A DNA stretch of 64,000 nucleotides from Marinilactibacillus psychrotolerans (GCF_900101525.1 NZ_FMZD01000010.1:36085-100084), one strand, 5' to 3'. Positions 29,310 to 38,742 are shown, counted from the first letter of the stretch. Notes: a model not told the origin generated them from the letters alone. Numbers and translations are program-made.

Positions 29310-29443
29310 GGGGATATAGCTCAGGACTGGTTCTACTTGCGAGTGTGATGCAACCTGGATTTCCGTCTTGCTCATGGCGGGGTTCTACTTGCGAGTTCGA
29401 TGCAACCTGGATTTTCGTATAGCTCACAAACTCAAGTGGGCTC
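29310..29443. repeat. 52-bp tandem repeat array, two full units and one partial
   Basis: Units begin with CGAGT at 29340 and 29392, exactly 52 bases apart. Each has GATGCAACCTGGATTT and then a GCTCA block; TTCTACTTG closes the first unit and also precedes it. A partial unit (ATAGCTCAGGACTGG, 29315-29329) lies in front. The period and layout match the array at the window's end. Not coding. Confidence 0.75.
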
Positions 29444-29476
29444 GAATTACTATAAAATCCTCATTTCAAGGCTAAA

Positions 29477-29995
29477 TCAAATTAATTTCGACATCATACA
29501 AACCGGCAAGAATTCTCCATCGTCTCTAACCCCTCTTTGCATGACACCCTCTAGTTCAAACCCATATTTTTCATATAAATGGATCGCCCGTTCATTTCTT
29601 TGCTGGACTTTTAATTCAATTCGATTAATTGTCTCTGAATCTTCAGCCCATCTTAGAACTTCCTCAAGCAGTTCTGTACCGATTTTAAATCCCCAGTACT
29701 CTTTATCCACTACTATACCCAGTTCTCCTATATGATTGATCTTAGGTTTATCTGATGCATGGATCGATGCCATTCCAATAATTTTATCATCTAATAAGGC
29801 AACAATTAGGCAATTATTTGGAGAATCATAGAGTTTAGCAATATAGCGACTTTCTTCCTCTACAGTTAATCCTGATCCTTCTTCTCCCATTGTCATAAAT
29901 CCCGTTTGCAAAGCTGTTTTTTCTAGACAATTCAGTAAAGCTTTTGCATCTGTTGGAATAGCTTCTCTAATACCAATCTCAATCTTTTCTCTCAT
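29477..29995 (-). CDS. GNAT family N-acetyltransferase
   Basis: A 172-residue acetyltransferase using acetyl-CoA. It has IREAIPTDAKALLNCLEKTA at the start, GELGIVVDKEYWGFKIGTEL (motif A with the CoA-binding turn), and the C-terminal NERAIHLYEKYGFELEGVMQ block typical of RimJ/RimL-like and spermidine-type members. The substrate is not known. It overlaps the end of tsaE by 17 bases. In other Firmicutes tsaE is followed by tsaB, rimI and tsaD; this protein occupies that place but does not look like a close RimI. Confidence 0.82.
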   Translation of the reverse strand: MREKIEIGIREAIPTDAKALLNCLEKTALQTGFMTMGEEGSGLTVEEESRYIAKLYDSPNNCLIVALLDDKIIGMASIHASDKPKINHIGELGIVVDKEYWGFKIGTELLEEVLRWAEDSETINRIELKVQQRNERAIHLYEKYGFELEGVMQRGVRDDGEFLPVCMMSKLI

Positions 29996-30455
29996 CTTCT
30001 AACTCCTTCAATACTTTTTCATAAACTTCTCCTACAGCAGACATTGTCAATGTCCGCTGATTAATATCTATTAAAGAGGTATCCATTTGAATCAATAGGT
30101 GATTTTGTGGTAATTCCTCTTCCACTACAGATCCCCATTCAACTATACAAATGCCTTCACCATCAAAGTATTCATCCAATCCCATTTCTTCCGCTCCAGT
30201 ATTTTCCAGACGATATAAATCCATATGATAAAGTGGCAACCGGCCTTGTGTATACTCTCTAATAAGCGTATAAGTGGGGCTCTTAATAATTCTTTCAATT
30301 CCAAGGCCTTCAGCAAACCCTTTAGTAAAGGTAGTTTTTCCAGCACCCAATTCCCCTTCCAATAGAATGGTCATACCGGATTTTACAAGCTGAGCCAATC
30401 TAGAAGCTAATGCTTTTGTTTCAGCTTCTCCATTTGTTTCAAATACCTTAGTCAT
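29979..30455 (-). CDS. tsaE: tRNA threonylcarbamoyladenosine biosynthesis ATPase TsaE
   Basis: P-loop ATPase needed with TsaB and TsaD to place t6A at position 37 of ANN-decoding tRNAs. Walker A is GELGAGKTT (34-42), followed by FTKGFAEGLGI, SPTYTLIREYTQGRLPLYHM and DLYRLENTGAEEMGLDEY, which fully match the family. The C-terminal VEWGSVVEEELP is also conserved. The 158 residues are complete. It is the first gene of a two-gene unit with the GNAT gene. tsaB and tsaD are not in this window. Confidence 0.92.
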   Translation of the reverse strand: MTKVFETNGEAETKALASRLAQLVKSGMTILLEGELGAGKTTFTKGFAEGLGIERIIKSPTYTLIREYTQGRLPLYHMDLYRLENTGAEEMGLDEYFDGEGICIVEWGSVVEEELPQNHLLIQMDTSLIDINQRTLTMSAVGEVYEKVLKELEDERKD

Positions 30456-30846
30456 ACGAATTCTTCCTTTACCTAATTTGAAATTATTTTACCATATCTG
30501 TATTTGAAATCCTATTACCTATGCATAACATCACTTATTCCAATATATATTAATCTATTTTATTCATAAACTTTATTTTATACTGTTAAAGTAAAAAAAA
30601 AATGAATAATCTTAGTTAAATTCTCAAACCTTATTATTGAAAAATCGAATAGTGAAATAGTAGACCCTTAAACAATTCTTTTAAAGAGGCACTACATCCC
30701 AAATACAATATTGTTTTTAAATAATGCTTTTTACTCTATAATTATTTTCTTTGTTAGAAAAAAGGAGGAATTTCAATATATTTCTTCTTATTTTCTCTTC
30801 TGCACAGTATCATAAAGTTATTATTATTCTAGAAAGAAGATGACTT
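30456..30846. other. Intergenic region between tsaE and amidase genes
   Basis: 391 bp, strongly AT-rich, between divergent genes. It contains a purine-rich AAAGGAGG (30762-30769) that has no start codon at a usable distance. I see no hairpin, ORF or repeat. Confidence 0.5.
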
Positions 30847-32313
30847 ATGCCGACATTATTCAATCGAAAGCATGATGGTTTATATTATGCCGAACTCATA
30901 AAAAACAAAGAAGCTTCTCCAGAAGAATTAATCACAGAAAGCTTTAAACAAATCGAAAAACATAATCCAACTTTAAACGCTGTAACCTCTACTAGAAAAA
31001 CGGAGGCCTTGTATGAAGCAAACACTCGCCACTTTGATTCTCTTCCTTTCGGGGGAGTTCCTATACTTTTAAAAGGACTAGGTCAGAACCTAAAAGATGA
31101 GCCAGCAACTTCTGGCTCTCGTATCCTCAAAAACGTAAAGGCAAAACATACAGCACATTTTGTGAAGACTTTAGAACTGGCTGGCTTTATTCCGATCGGT
31201 CATACTAATGTACCAGAATTTGGATTTACCAATATTACCAATCCCGAATTATATGGTCCAGCTAAAAACCCTTGGAATAACCATTACAGTCCGGGAGGAT
31301 CAAGCGGAGGAGCTGCTGCAGCCGTTGCCTCTAATATGGTCCCTCTAGCCGGTGCAAGTGATGGCGGAGGATCCATTCGAATCCCAGCTTCTTTTACAGG
31401 ATTGATTGGCTTAAAACCGACTCGTGGACGAACACCTATAGGGCCGGGAAGTGGAAGAAACTGGCAAGGCGCAGCAATTAGCTTTGCATTGACTAAATCC
31501 ATTCGTGATACGGCTGCGTTATTAGATGTCCTTCAAGTTGTCCAACCACAAGCTGCTTTTCAAACCCCCTTATTTAATCTCGGTTATCAAAATGTTTTTG
31601 CTAACCCATTAAACAGACCTTTAAAAATTGCATTTAATTTAAAGTCTCCTAGTCTCCATTCTATTTCAACAGATGCAATTCAATCTGTAAAACAAGCCGC
31701 TTCTTGGTTTGAGTCAAATGGTCATCACGTTGAGGAAGCTAAACCAAATATTGATACAATAAAGCTTATGGAAAGCTATTATGCAATGAACGCTGGAGAA
31801 ACAGCAGCGCTTTTTGAGAATCTTGAACAAAGTTATAACAGACCGTTTACAATTGATGACATGGAATTATTGACCTGGACATTACTCCAAGCTGGGAAAA
31901 AACTACCAGCTGCAGCTTATTCTAACGCGCTTGCCAATTGGGATCATGCAGCTGAAGAGTATCATGCTTTCCACCAAGAGTATGACTTATTATTAGAACC
32001 TGCCACAGCAGACACCGCACCCGATTTAAACCGTAAATATTGGTCTAATAATCTTAAAGATAAAATGCGCCATACACAAGATTATACATCGAACGAAGCG
32101 CAAAACATTATCTGGGATATGTTCTCAAAAAGTTGGGATATTACGCCTTTCTCCCAACATGCCAATTTAACTGGACAACCTGCCATCAGCTTACCTACTT
32201 ATTTGACTGAACAAGGATTACCCCTTGGTATACAGCTTACAGCACCTAAAGGACAAGAAGACCTTTTACTACAAATTGGTTATCAGATGGAACAAGACAA
32301 CTTATTTATTTAG
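30847..32313 (+). CDS. Amidase signature family protein (GatA-like)
   Basis: A Ser-Ser-Lys amide hydrolase. The catalytic Lys is in GVPILLKGLGQNLKDEP, and the Gly/Ser-rich signature is YSPGGSSGGAAAAVASNMVP followed by GASDGGGSIRIPASF, which holds the cis-Ser and nucleophile Ser. SWDITPFSQHANLTGQPAIS closes the fold. At 488 residues it is full length. It is single and not near gatB or gatC, so it is more likely a free amidase than the Glu-tRNA amidotransferase subunit. The substrate is unknown. AGAAAGA-type ribosome site. Confidence 0.85.
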   Translation: MPTLFNRKHDGLYYAELIKNKEASPEELITESFKQIEKHNPTLNAVTSTRKTEALYEANTRHFDSLPFGGVPILLKGLGQNLKDEPATSGSRILKNVKAKHTAHFVKTLELAGFIPIGHTNVPEFGFTNITNPELYGPAKNPWNNHYSPGGSSGGAAAAVASNMVPLAGASDGGGSIRIPASFTGLIGLKPTRGRTPIGPGSGRNWQGAAISFALTKSIRDTAALLDVLQVVQPQAAFQTPLFNLGYQNVFANPLNRPLKIAFNLKSPSLHSISTDAIQSVKQAASWFESNGHHVEEAKPNIDTIKLMESYYAMNAGETAALFENLEQSYNRPFTIDDMELLTWTLLQAGKKLPAAAYSNALANWDHAAEEYHAFHQEYDLLLEPATADTAPDLNRKYWSNNLKDKMRHTQDYTSNEAQNIIWDMFSKSWDITPFSQHANLTGQPAISLPTYLTEQGLPLGIQLTAPKGQEDLLLQIGYQMEQDNLFI

Positions 32314-32328
32314 AATCCCTCGCTAAAA

Positions 32329-32368
32329 AAAGAACATTTCAAGGACTTATACCCTTGAAATGTTCTTT
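32329..32368. terminator. Bidirectional terminator (amidase / dps)
   Basis: AAAGAACATTTCAAGG and CCTTGAAATGTTCTTT form a 16-bp perfect stem with an 8-nt loop between convergent genes. Confidence 0.9.
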
Positions 32369-32386
32369 CTTATTACTTATTTATTT

Positions 32387-32857
32387 CTACTTTTTGTCTT
32401 CTAAGGCTGCATGTCCCATATATGCCTGTAGCATCCAAATCGTTTTATCTACTTCTGTTTTTTGGGAAATCAACATATCGTTTGATACACCATCATGTTC
32501 TTCGTCTGTTAATTTTATGCCACTTGAAAGCTCATCTCTCAATATTTCAAAGTCGGCAATTACACTATGAATCATTTCTTTTTCAGATAAGTTTTTATCA
32601 TCAATAGATTCTTTAATCAATGAATGATCTATAAATTCTTTTAAGGTTGAATAAGGCTCTCCACCAATAGAAAGAAGTCTTTCTGCCATATCATCCATTT
32701 GAACAGTTAAATCATCATATAGTTCTTCTAGTTTAGGATGCAATGAGAAAAAATTTGGACCCTTAATATACCAATGAGCTTGATGAAGCTTCACATAAAA
32801 CAATCCTTGAGTAGCGACTAATGTATTGAGATATTCTTTTACTTTTTCATTTGCCAT
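32387..32857 (-). CDS. dps: Dps family ferritin-like DNA-binding/iron storage protein
   Basis: Forms a 12-subunit shell that oxidises and stores iron and protects DNA from peroxide. The ferroxidase site at the subunit interface is visible as KLHQAHWYIKGPNFFSLHPK (His and Asp/Glu ligands) and YDDLTVQMDDMAERLLSIGG. The 156-residue length is normal. GGAGGAAG lies before the ATG. PerR control is usual for this family, but I could not find a clear Per box in the 170 bases upstream. Confidence 0.92.
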   Translation of the reverse strand: MANEKVKEYLNTLVATQGLFYVKLHQAHWYIKGPNFFSLHPKLEELYDDLTVQMDDMAERLLSIGGEPYSTLKEFIDHSLIKESIDDKNLSEKEMIHSVIADFEILRDELSSGIKLTDEEHDGVSNDMLISQKTEVDKTIWMLQAYMGHAALEDKK

Positions 32858-33028
32858 TGTACTTCCTCCTATAAATATATTCTATTATTACTATATGCTT
32901 TATTAATCACAAAGTCTAATATTTTGTCTTCCTTCGACAGCTCAATCATTATTCGATATAATGTAAAGGATCAAAGAGATCACTTGGTCTTTTCTAACCC
33001 TTAAACTGTCTTTGTGGAGGAATTCTAA

Positions 33029-33652
33029 ATGATACAAGTACGACAAATCGTTACTGGAACAATTGAAGAAAATTGTTATATCGTATATAAAGATACTATC
33101 GCACTCATTATCGACCCTGGCGATGAAACAAGTAAAATAAAAAATGAAATTGAAGAGTTAGGTGTACGGCCAATCGCTATCTTGTTAACACATGCACATT
33201 TTGATCATATCGGTTCTCTTGAGGATATTCGTGTCGACTATGATGTACCCGTGTATATTAGTCCTAAAGAAAAAGACTGGCTAGGGGATCCCGTTAAAAA
33301 CTTATCTTTTAGCAATCCCTTTAGTGTAACTGCAAATCCTGCTGAAGAATTTTTTACCCCAAGTGAAAAATTGACGATCAACGGATTTACTTTTGAAGTT
33401 GTCCCTACTCCGGGGCATTCTCCAGGTGGTGTGAGCTTTATTTTTCATGATGATAGATTTGTTATCTCAGGAGATGCCTTATTCAAAGGGAGCGTGGGTA
33501 GAACAGACCTTCCCGGAAGTCAGCCTGAGATTTTACTGGATGGTATAAGAGAACACTTATTTTCTTTACCTGATGATTACGCCGTTTACCCTGGTCACGG
33601 GCGAGATACGACGATTGGTTATGAGAAACATACAAATCCTTATTTTAAATGA
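33029..33652 (+). CDS. MBL-fold metallo-hydrolase, glyoxalase II-like
   Basis: A metallo-beta-lactamase fold hydrolase with two metals. The signature HAHFDH is at 55-60, later ligands are in PTPGHSPGG and SGDALFKGSVGRTDLPG, and the last His in YPGHGRDTTIG. At 207 residues it matches the short YcbL/GloB-like group rather than full glyoxalase II, so a thioester substrate is probable but unproven. The next gene starts 6 bases after its stop, so the two are likely co-translated. Confidence 0.85.
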   Translation: MIQVRQIVTGTIEENCYIVYKDTIALIIDPGDETSKIKNEIEELGVRPIAILLTHAHFDHIGSLEDIRVDYDVPVYISPKEKDWLGDPVKNLSFSNPFSVTANPAEEFFTPSEKLTINGFTFEVVPTPGHSPGGVSFIFHDDRFVISGDALFKGSVGRTDLPGSQPEILLDGIREHLFSLPDDYAVYPGHGRDTTIGYEKHTNPYFK

Positions 33653-33658
33653 TTGTGA

Positions 33659-34642
33659 GTGAGTAAATTGAAACACATTTTAATATTGCATACTGGCGGA
33701 ACAATATCTATGAGTACAGATCAAAGTACTGGCGTTGTTAAACCTAGTTCAGAACACCCTTTAAATGAATATAGTTATATGTTCGATAAAGAAGTTCGTT
33801 TAACTGAAGAAGACATACTACAGCTTCCTTCTCCTCATATGACCCCAGAACATATGCTGATCGTAAAAAATCGAATTGATGAAGCCATTCAGTCGAAAGA
33901 AATTGATGGGGTTGTCATTACTCATGGTACTGATACGTTGGAAGAAACGGCTTATTTTTTAGATTTAACTGTTGCATCAGTGATTCCCATCGTATTAACA
34001 GGGGCAATGAGACCAACTAATGAAATTGGTTCTGATGGTGTTAGAAATCTTCAGAGTGCAGTTTGGACAGCTATGTCAGATGCTGCTGCTGAAAAGGGCG
34101 TATTAGTGGTAATGAATGAAGAAATTCATGCTGCTAGATATGTGACGAAAACCCATACCACTAATGTTGCTACTTTTAGAACGCCCACTTTTGGACCGAT
34201 TGGAATTGTTTCAAAAAAAGAGGTCATGTTCTTCCAAAAACTGATTAAAACAGAATATTTCCCGATTAAAAAAGCTTCGAAAACTGTCCCGCTTTTAAAA
34301 GCATACGCTGGAATGGATGGCTCCTTTCTTAAAGCTTTAGCTCAGACTTCTATTGATGGTTTAGTCATTGAAGCTCTAGGTGCAGGAAATCTTCCTCCTG
34401 CTACTTTAAAGGGTATCCAGTCGCTCTTAGATAAGAAGATCCCTATCGTTTTAACTTCTCGTGCTTTTAATGGTATTGCACAAGATATTTATGATTATGA
34501 AGGTGGCGGGAAACAATTGAAAAATGCTGGAGTAATTTTTGCTCCTGGTTTGAGCGGACCAAAAGCACGATTAAAGTTGCTTATTGTATTAGAAAAGTCC
34601 TCTAGCTATGATTATATAACAGAAGTTTTCGAAATTATGTAA
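33659..34642 (+). CDS. ansA: L-asparaginase (type I/II family)
   Basis: Hydrolyses asparagine to aspartate and ammonia. The nucleophile Thr15 is in LHTGGTISMS, and the second catalytic set is in VVITHGTDTLEETAYFLDLT (Thr, Asp). GAMRPTNEIGSDGVRNLQSA and IDGLVIEALGAGNLPPATL complete the two-domain fold. There is no signal peptide, so it acts in the cytosol. The start is GTG at 33659, six bases after the previous stop; TTG at 33668 is a possible alternative. The 327 residues are the usual length. Confidence 0.9.
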   Translation: MSKLKHILILHTGGTISMSTDQSTGVVKPSSEHPLNEYSYMFDKEVRLTEEDILQLPSPHMTPEHMLIVKNRIDEAIQSKEIDGVVITHGTDTLEETAYFLDLTVASVIPIVLTGAMRPTNEIGSDGVRNLQSAVWTAMSDAAAEKGVLVVMNEEIHAARYVTKTHTTNVATFRTPTFGPIGIVSKKEVMFFQKLIKTEYFPIKKASKTVPLLKAYAGMDGSFLKALAQTSIDGLVIEALGAGNLPPATLKGIQSLLDKKIPIVLTSRAFNGIAQDIYDYEGGGKQLKNAGVIFAPGLSGPKARLKLLIVLEKSSSYDYITEVFEIM

Positions 34643-34654
34643 CCATGTAAAAAT

Positions 34655-34694
34655 CCCCACAGCAATCAGGTTTGCTACTCTGATTGCTGTGGGG
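34655..34694. terminator. Bidirectional terminator (asparaginase / sucrose hydrolase)
   Basis: CCCCACAGCAATCAG and CTGATTGCTGTGGGG form a 15-bp perfect stem with a 10-nt loop between convergent genes. Confidence 0.9.
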
Positions 34695-34699
34695 TGCTT

Positions 34700-36154
34700 T
34701 TATTGTGTAGTCTTTAAATCCCATTTACGAACTTGAAACATTGATTTACCTTCAAATCGAATTTCTCTTAGATTACTAGTAGGATACATTCGACTTGTCA
34801 TAACAAACTCTCCATCATTAATGAATATTTCCAGAGAAGATGAGTCAACAAATAATTGGATACTAGTCAAAGTGGATAATTCGATAGACCTGGTTTTCCT
34901 TCCGTATCCTGATTCTCCTAACTCAAGTGTGAATAAATCCCCATCAAAACTAACCTTTACATCCTGAGATAAGAAAATTTCCAGAGGTTCAGTCGGTTGT
35001 TTTATCTCAACGATCATTTCGTAGGCATCACTTGTTTCTGATACAGTATAATTCTTTTCTTTTAAATCAACATTTTGTGTCCATTCATTTTTTCTAAGAA
35101 TACGATATTCTTCCAATGGCCTTTGTTTCAACTTGCCATTTTCGATATTTAATTCTCTTGGCATCGTCATAGCATGTTGCCATCCTCTTTCAATTGTCGG
35201 ATTTGAATATTCAGGTTCAATATCCGGCAATCCCATCCATCCCCATAAAATTCTACGACCCTGTTCATCTTCAAATGTTTGAGGAGCATAAAAGTCAAAT
35301 CCTCTATCTAATTCTTCAAAATCTTTACTCGGTAAAAATTTCAATGTGGTCCAATCTGTTTTACCCATTAAAAATCCGGATTGATAGACATTTTCAAACT
35401 TATAACCTTCTTTTAAGAGTCCTTGAGGAGACATCAAGAGAATATCTTGTCCGTCCAATATGAAAAAGTCCGGACACTCCCACATATACCCTAAGCCTGA
35501 CTGATCTTCTAATAAATTTCCTTTATAGTTCCATTCATTTAAATTTTTTGATTCATATAATAAAATGGCACCTTTATCCTCGTTGGTACGTCCACCTAAT
35601 ACCATATAATACAAGTCATCTTTCATAATGATCTTGGGATCTCTGATATGTTGTGTAAATCCTTCAGGATATTCTTTTGCATCAATTGCAACTTCTCGGG
35701 TATCAATTGAAAACCCGTCTCTACTCGTCATGTGGACCGTGTTCTGTTCTCTGCCACTCGATATATAATCATATTGCTTTCCGGAAAGTTTAACATTTCC
35801 AGTATAAAAGAAATGAATAACACCTGACTCTTCAAAAGCACTTCCAGAATAGACTCCATGACAGTCAAATTTTTGATCAGGATAGAGGAAAATCTCCTCT
35901 TCTTTAAAATGTACTAGATCCTTCGAAGTTTTATGCCCCCAATATTTTAATCCACCAGAAGCATCTAAAGGCGAATATTGATAATATAAATGGTATATCC
36001 CGTCCTTTTGGTGGACACCGTTGGGATCATTTAACCATCCTGTTGGTGCTTGTTGGTGGTATTTTAGTCTCCATGGGTCTGCTTCCACTTGTTTTAGTAA
36101 TTCTTTTTGTCTAGCTAGGATTCCATTCTGTAAATCTTTTTTTAATAACGACAT
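34700..36154 (-). CDS. scrB: Sucrose-6-phosphate hydrolase (GH32)
   Basis: Splits sucrose 6-phosphate from the PTS into glucose 6-phosphate and fructose. The GH32 nucleophile Asp43 is in WLNDPNGVHQKDGIYHLYYQ, the transition-state stabiliser in IRDPKI, and the acid/base Glu in MWECPDFF. The C-terminal 140 residues form the GH32 beta-sandwich. I chose the ATG at 36154 (MSLLKKDL), eight bases after AAGGA; a start eight codons earlier has no clear site. It follows the PTS gene by 40 bases in the same unit. Confidence 0.9.
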   Translation of the reverse strand: MSLLKKDLQNGILARQKELLKQVEADPWRLKYHQQAPTGWLNDPNGVHQKDGIYHLYYQYSPLDASGGLKYWGHKTSKDLVHFKEEEIFLYPDQKFDCHGVYSGSAFEESGVIHFFYTGNVKLSGKQYDYISSGREQNTVHMTSRDGFSIDTREVAIDAKEYPEGFTQHIRDPKIIMKDDLYYMVLGGRTNEDKGAILLYESKNLNEWNYKGNLLEDQSGLGYMWECPDFFILDGQDILLMSPQGLLKEGYKFENVYQSGFLMGKTDWTTLKFLPSKDFEELDRGFDFYAPQTFEDEQGRRILWGWMGLPDIEPEYSNPTIERGWQHAMTMPRELNIENGKLKQRPLEEYRILRKNEWTQNVDLKEKNYTVSETSDAYEMIVEIKQPTEPLEIFLSQDVKVSFDGDLFTLELGESGYGRKTRSIELSTLTSIQLFVDSSSLEIFINDGEFVMTSRMYPTSNLREIRFEGKSMFQVRKWDLKTTQ

Positions 36155-36194
36155 TGTCTCATTCCTTTTTTTAAACATAAATTCACTGAATTAT

Positions 36195-37574
36195 TTAGGC
36201 ATTCAATTCAGCCTTGATTGCACGACTTTGAATTTTCACAAAAACAAATCCAATTACAAACGTTACAGCAGTAACTAAAATATATTGGAATAGCGCAGTC
36301 ATATTTCCTGTGTATAATAGCATACCTGGAATAAAAGTTATCCCCATACCTGTAGCTGCAAGTCCAATGATATAAGTCAATAATCCACCGATAGCTCCTG
36401 CTGCTATCCCAGATCCAAATACTCTCATCGCTCTTAAGTTTACCCCAAAAAGCAATGGCTCAGTAATTCCAAATAATGTAGAAGCACTCGCACTTAATGC
36501 ATTGGCACGTTTTACTTTATCTCTCATTAATAGTGCTGCACTCACTGCTGCACCAAATTGTCCAGCCATACTTACTGTAGTTAAAGTTTGAATGACATTT
36601 CTACCAGTATCGTTTAACAAACTAATCTCAATGATTCCAATAGAATGGTGTAATCCTGTAATTGTAATAACTTGCTGTAACCCTCCAAATAAAATGTATC
36701 CAATTCCTAATGGTGCTTCTAATAGATAGACAATTCCATTGATAACTCCAGACTCGGCAAATTGTAGAATCGGCCCCAATAAGAATAGCATGGTTGAAAT
36801 CGTAATAACAATAGTAAGGAATGGTGTAACAATCAGATCCATCATTTGCGGCACAAAGCTTCTCAACCATCTTTCAAGCTTGGAGATCATCCAACCAACT
36901 ATAATAGCTGGTATAACAGATCCTTGATATCCAACGATGTCTATACCAAATATCGTAAGCGGTTGAATATCCCCACTAGATACTGCATAAGCATTGGGGA
37001 TCTGAGGAGCAACCATCATTAGCCCAACCACTATACCCAAAAGTGGATTTCCTCCGAATTTCTTAGTTGCGCTATAAGCAATTAAAACCGGTAAAAAAGC
37101 AAAAGCAGTATCTGTCAGCATCTCAAAGAGTGAAAGGACATCACCAGTCATATTAACGCCTAATTCAATAACTAATCCTCTAATTCCCATTAACAGACCA
37201 GTTGTTACAAGAGCAGGAATCAAAGGAACTAAAATATCCGCTAATGTTCTAACAACTTTCTGTACCGGACTCAAGTTTTGATACACATCATCTTTAAAAT
37301 TACCTGAAGAGTCGCTTGAATTGCCGTCTCCTATTTTTTGTTCCATTTCGCTATATACGGCATTCACTTTTCCAGTTCCGAATATAAATTGATGTTGTCC
37401 AGTATTGAAAAAATATCCTTTACTTTCTGGAACTTCATCTACCCGTTCTTTATCTAATTTACTATCGTCTTTTAAAATAATACGAAGTCTCGTTGCGCAA
37501 TGTTCAAAGTTTTTAATATTTTCTTTTCCACCGACGACCTCTAATATAGTATCAATCGTTTTATCGTATTTCAT
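36195..37574 (-). CDS. scrA: PTS sucrose-type transporter EIIBC
   Basis: Imports and phosphorylates a sugar, most likely sucrose given its partner GH32 gene. The EIIB domain (1-80) has the phosphorylated Cys26 in NFEHCATRLRIILKDDSK. The EIIC domain (about 105-450) has ten or so membrane segments, with GITEPLLFGVNLRAMRVFGS, the glucose/sucrose family loop. There is no EIIA domain, so a phosphate donor from another gene is needed. It is the first gene of the unit, and its promoter is covered by three operators. Confidence 0.88.
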   Translation of the reverse strand: MKYDKTIDTILEVVGGKENIKNFEHCATRLRIILKDDSKLDKERVDEVPESKGYFFNTGQHQFIFGTGKVNAVYSEMEQKIGDGNSSDSSGNFKDDVYQNLSPVQKVVRTLADILVPLIPALVTTGLLMGIRGLVIELGVNMTGDVLSLFEMLTDTAFAFLPVLIAYSATKKFGGNPLLGIVVGLMMVAPQIPNAYAVSSGDIQPLTIFGIDIVGYQGSVIPAIIVGWMISKLERWLRSFVPQMMDLIVTPFLTIVITISTMLFLLGPILQFAESGVINGIVYLLEAPLGIGYILFGGLQQVITITGLHHSIGIIEISLLNDTGRNVIQTLTTVSMAGQFGAAVSAALLMRDKVKRANALSASASTLFGITEPLLFGVNLRAMRVFGSGIAAGAIGGLLTYIIGLAATGMGITFIPGMLLYTGNMTALFQYILVTAVTFVIGFVFVKIQSRAIKAELNA

Positions 37575-37605
37575 AAGTTAATCAAACTCCTTTTCTATAT
37601 TTTTA

Positions 37606-37692
37606 GCAACCGGTTCCATTATAAAATAAAAAAATTTGCTTTAAGAAGAACCGGTTCCTTTAAAGTGCTTTCATTTTATCAGGAACCGGTTC
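37606..37692. promoter_or_regulatory. Three LacI-type operators in the scrA promoter
   Basis: Three copies of the palindrome GAACCGGTTC lie at 37607-37616 (one mismatch, CAACCGGTTC), 37648-37657 and 37683-37692. A TATAAT (37622-37617 on the minus strand) touches the first, so bound repressor would block RNA polymerase. The LacI-type gene starts 1 kb away and ends 50 bases upstream. Confidence 0.85.
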
Positions 37693-37742
37693 TGTTTGCA
37701 ACCCCTCCCATAAAAAAACAATATTTTTTAGCTTTTTCTTTT

Positions 37743-38723
37743 TCACCTTTTAATTGTAGAGTTTTTGACTATTAACTCATTCGGAAGCAACGTTTCATAT
37801 GGAATATCAATACCATTCACTAATTTTGTTAAATTCTCAACAGCTTGAATCCCCATCTCTTTATAAGGGTAACTCATGGTAGTAATAGTGGGTTGAACAT
37901 AATCTGTTTCTTCGTATCCACCAAAACCACTGATGGAAAATTTTTCTGGAACAGAATATTTTAATTCAACTGCTGCTTTCAATACAGCTATTGCAATATT
38001 GTCCGTTGCACAAACTACGTATGAAGCTTTGGAATTTGGAAGAGCATCAATAGCGTCTTGATAAGCAATTTTTTTAGAAAAACTTGTCTCAATAATCTTA
38101 ACGGTAGTATCCGTGGTATCTTTAAGGCTCTCTAAGAACCCGTTTTTTCTTTCTAGCCCAACAGCCTTATCTTGTTCAGAAACCCCAAAGAAAAGAAAGT
38201 CTCGATGCCCTAACTCAATTGCATATTGACCAATTTTATACCCTGCTTCATAATCTGAATAAGCCATCGAATGTATTGCTTCTGCTTTTTGTCCAAGTAC
38301 TAGAAAAGGAATATTTGCGTCATTAATTAATTTTCTATGACTTTCTGTAATTTCTCGTGCCAGTAAAATAATTCCTTCGACTTTTTGATTGATCAAAGTT
38401 TGGATATTTCCAAGTTCTCTTTCCCTATCTTGATTCGAATTTGTAATAATCAAATCATACTCGCTTTCCCGGGCTTTTTGATCAATTCCACTTAACACCT
38501 CGTTAGTAGAAGCTGAATTTAATCGCGGAATAATCACACCAATCATATTCGTTTTTGTAGCTTTCAAACTTCTAGCAAATGTATTGGGTGTATAACCAGT
38601 CTCTTTAACAATCTTATCAAGTTTTTCCCTTGTAGCAAGACTAACTGATCCATTATTCAAGTATCTAGATACTGTACTTTTGGCAACCCCTGCTTGCCGA
38701 GCAATATCATTGATGGTAACCAC
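37743..38723 (-). CDS. scrR: LacI family repressor of the sucrose genes
   Basis: A 326-residue regulator. The N-terminal HTH is TINDIARQAGVAKSTVSRYL (3-22) with hinge helix YTPNTFARSLKATKT. A periplasmic-binding-like sensor domain covers about 60-326, with IGVIIPRLNS and VCATDNIAIAVLKAA. It lies directly upstream of scrA-scrB, which carry three matching palindromes, so it is most likely their repressor, released by sucrose or fructose derivatives. The start is 20 bases after the thioesterase stop, so the two may share a transcript. Confidence 0.88.
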   Translation of the reverse strand: MVTINDIARQAGVAKSTVSRYLNNGSVSLATREKLDKIVKETGYTPNTFARSLKATKTNMIGVIIPRLNSASTNEVLSGIDQKARESEYDLIITNSNQDRERELGNIQTLINQKVEGIILLAREITESHRKLINDANIPFLVLGQKAEAIHSMAYSDYEAGYKIGQYAIELGHRDFLFFGVSEQDKAVGLERKNGFLESLKDTTDTTVKIIETSFSKKIAYQDAIDALPNSKASYVVCATDNIAIAVLKAAVELKYSVPEKFSISGFGGYEETDYVQPTITTMSYPYKEMGIQAVENLTKLVNGIDIPYETLLPNELIVKNSTIKR

Positions 38724-38742
38724 TATTATTTCCTACTTTCTC

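Noticed and set aside
29310..29443. CRISPR array
   Set aside because: Repeats are directly joined with a 52-bp period and have no unique spacers, and no cas genes are near.
30762..30846. Strong AAAGGAGG ribosome site in the tsaE-amidase spacer
   Set aside because: No ATG, GTG or TTG at a usable distance opens a frame of any length, so no gene was called.
32858..33028. PerR box upstream of dps
   Set aside because: The region is AT-rich and gives only partial matches to TTATAATNATTATAA on either strand.
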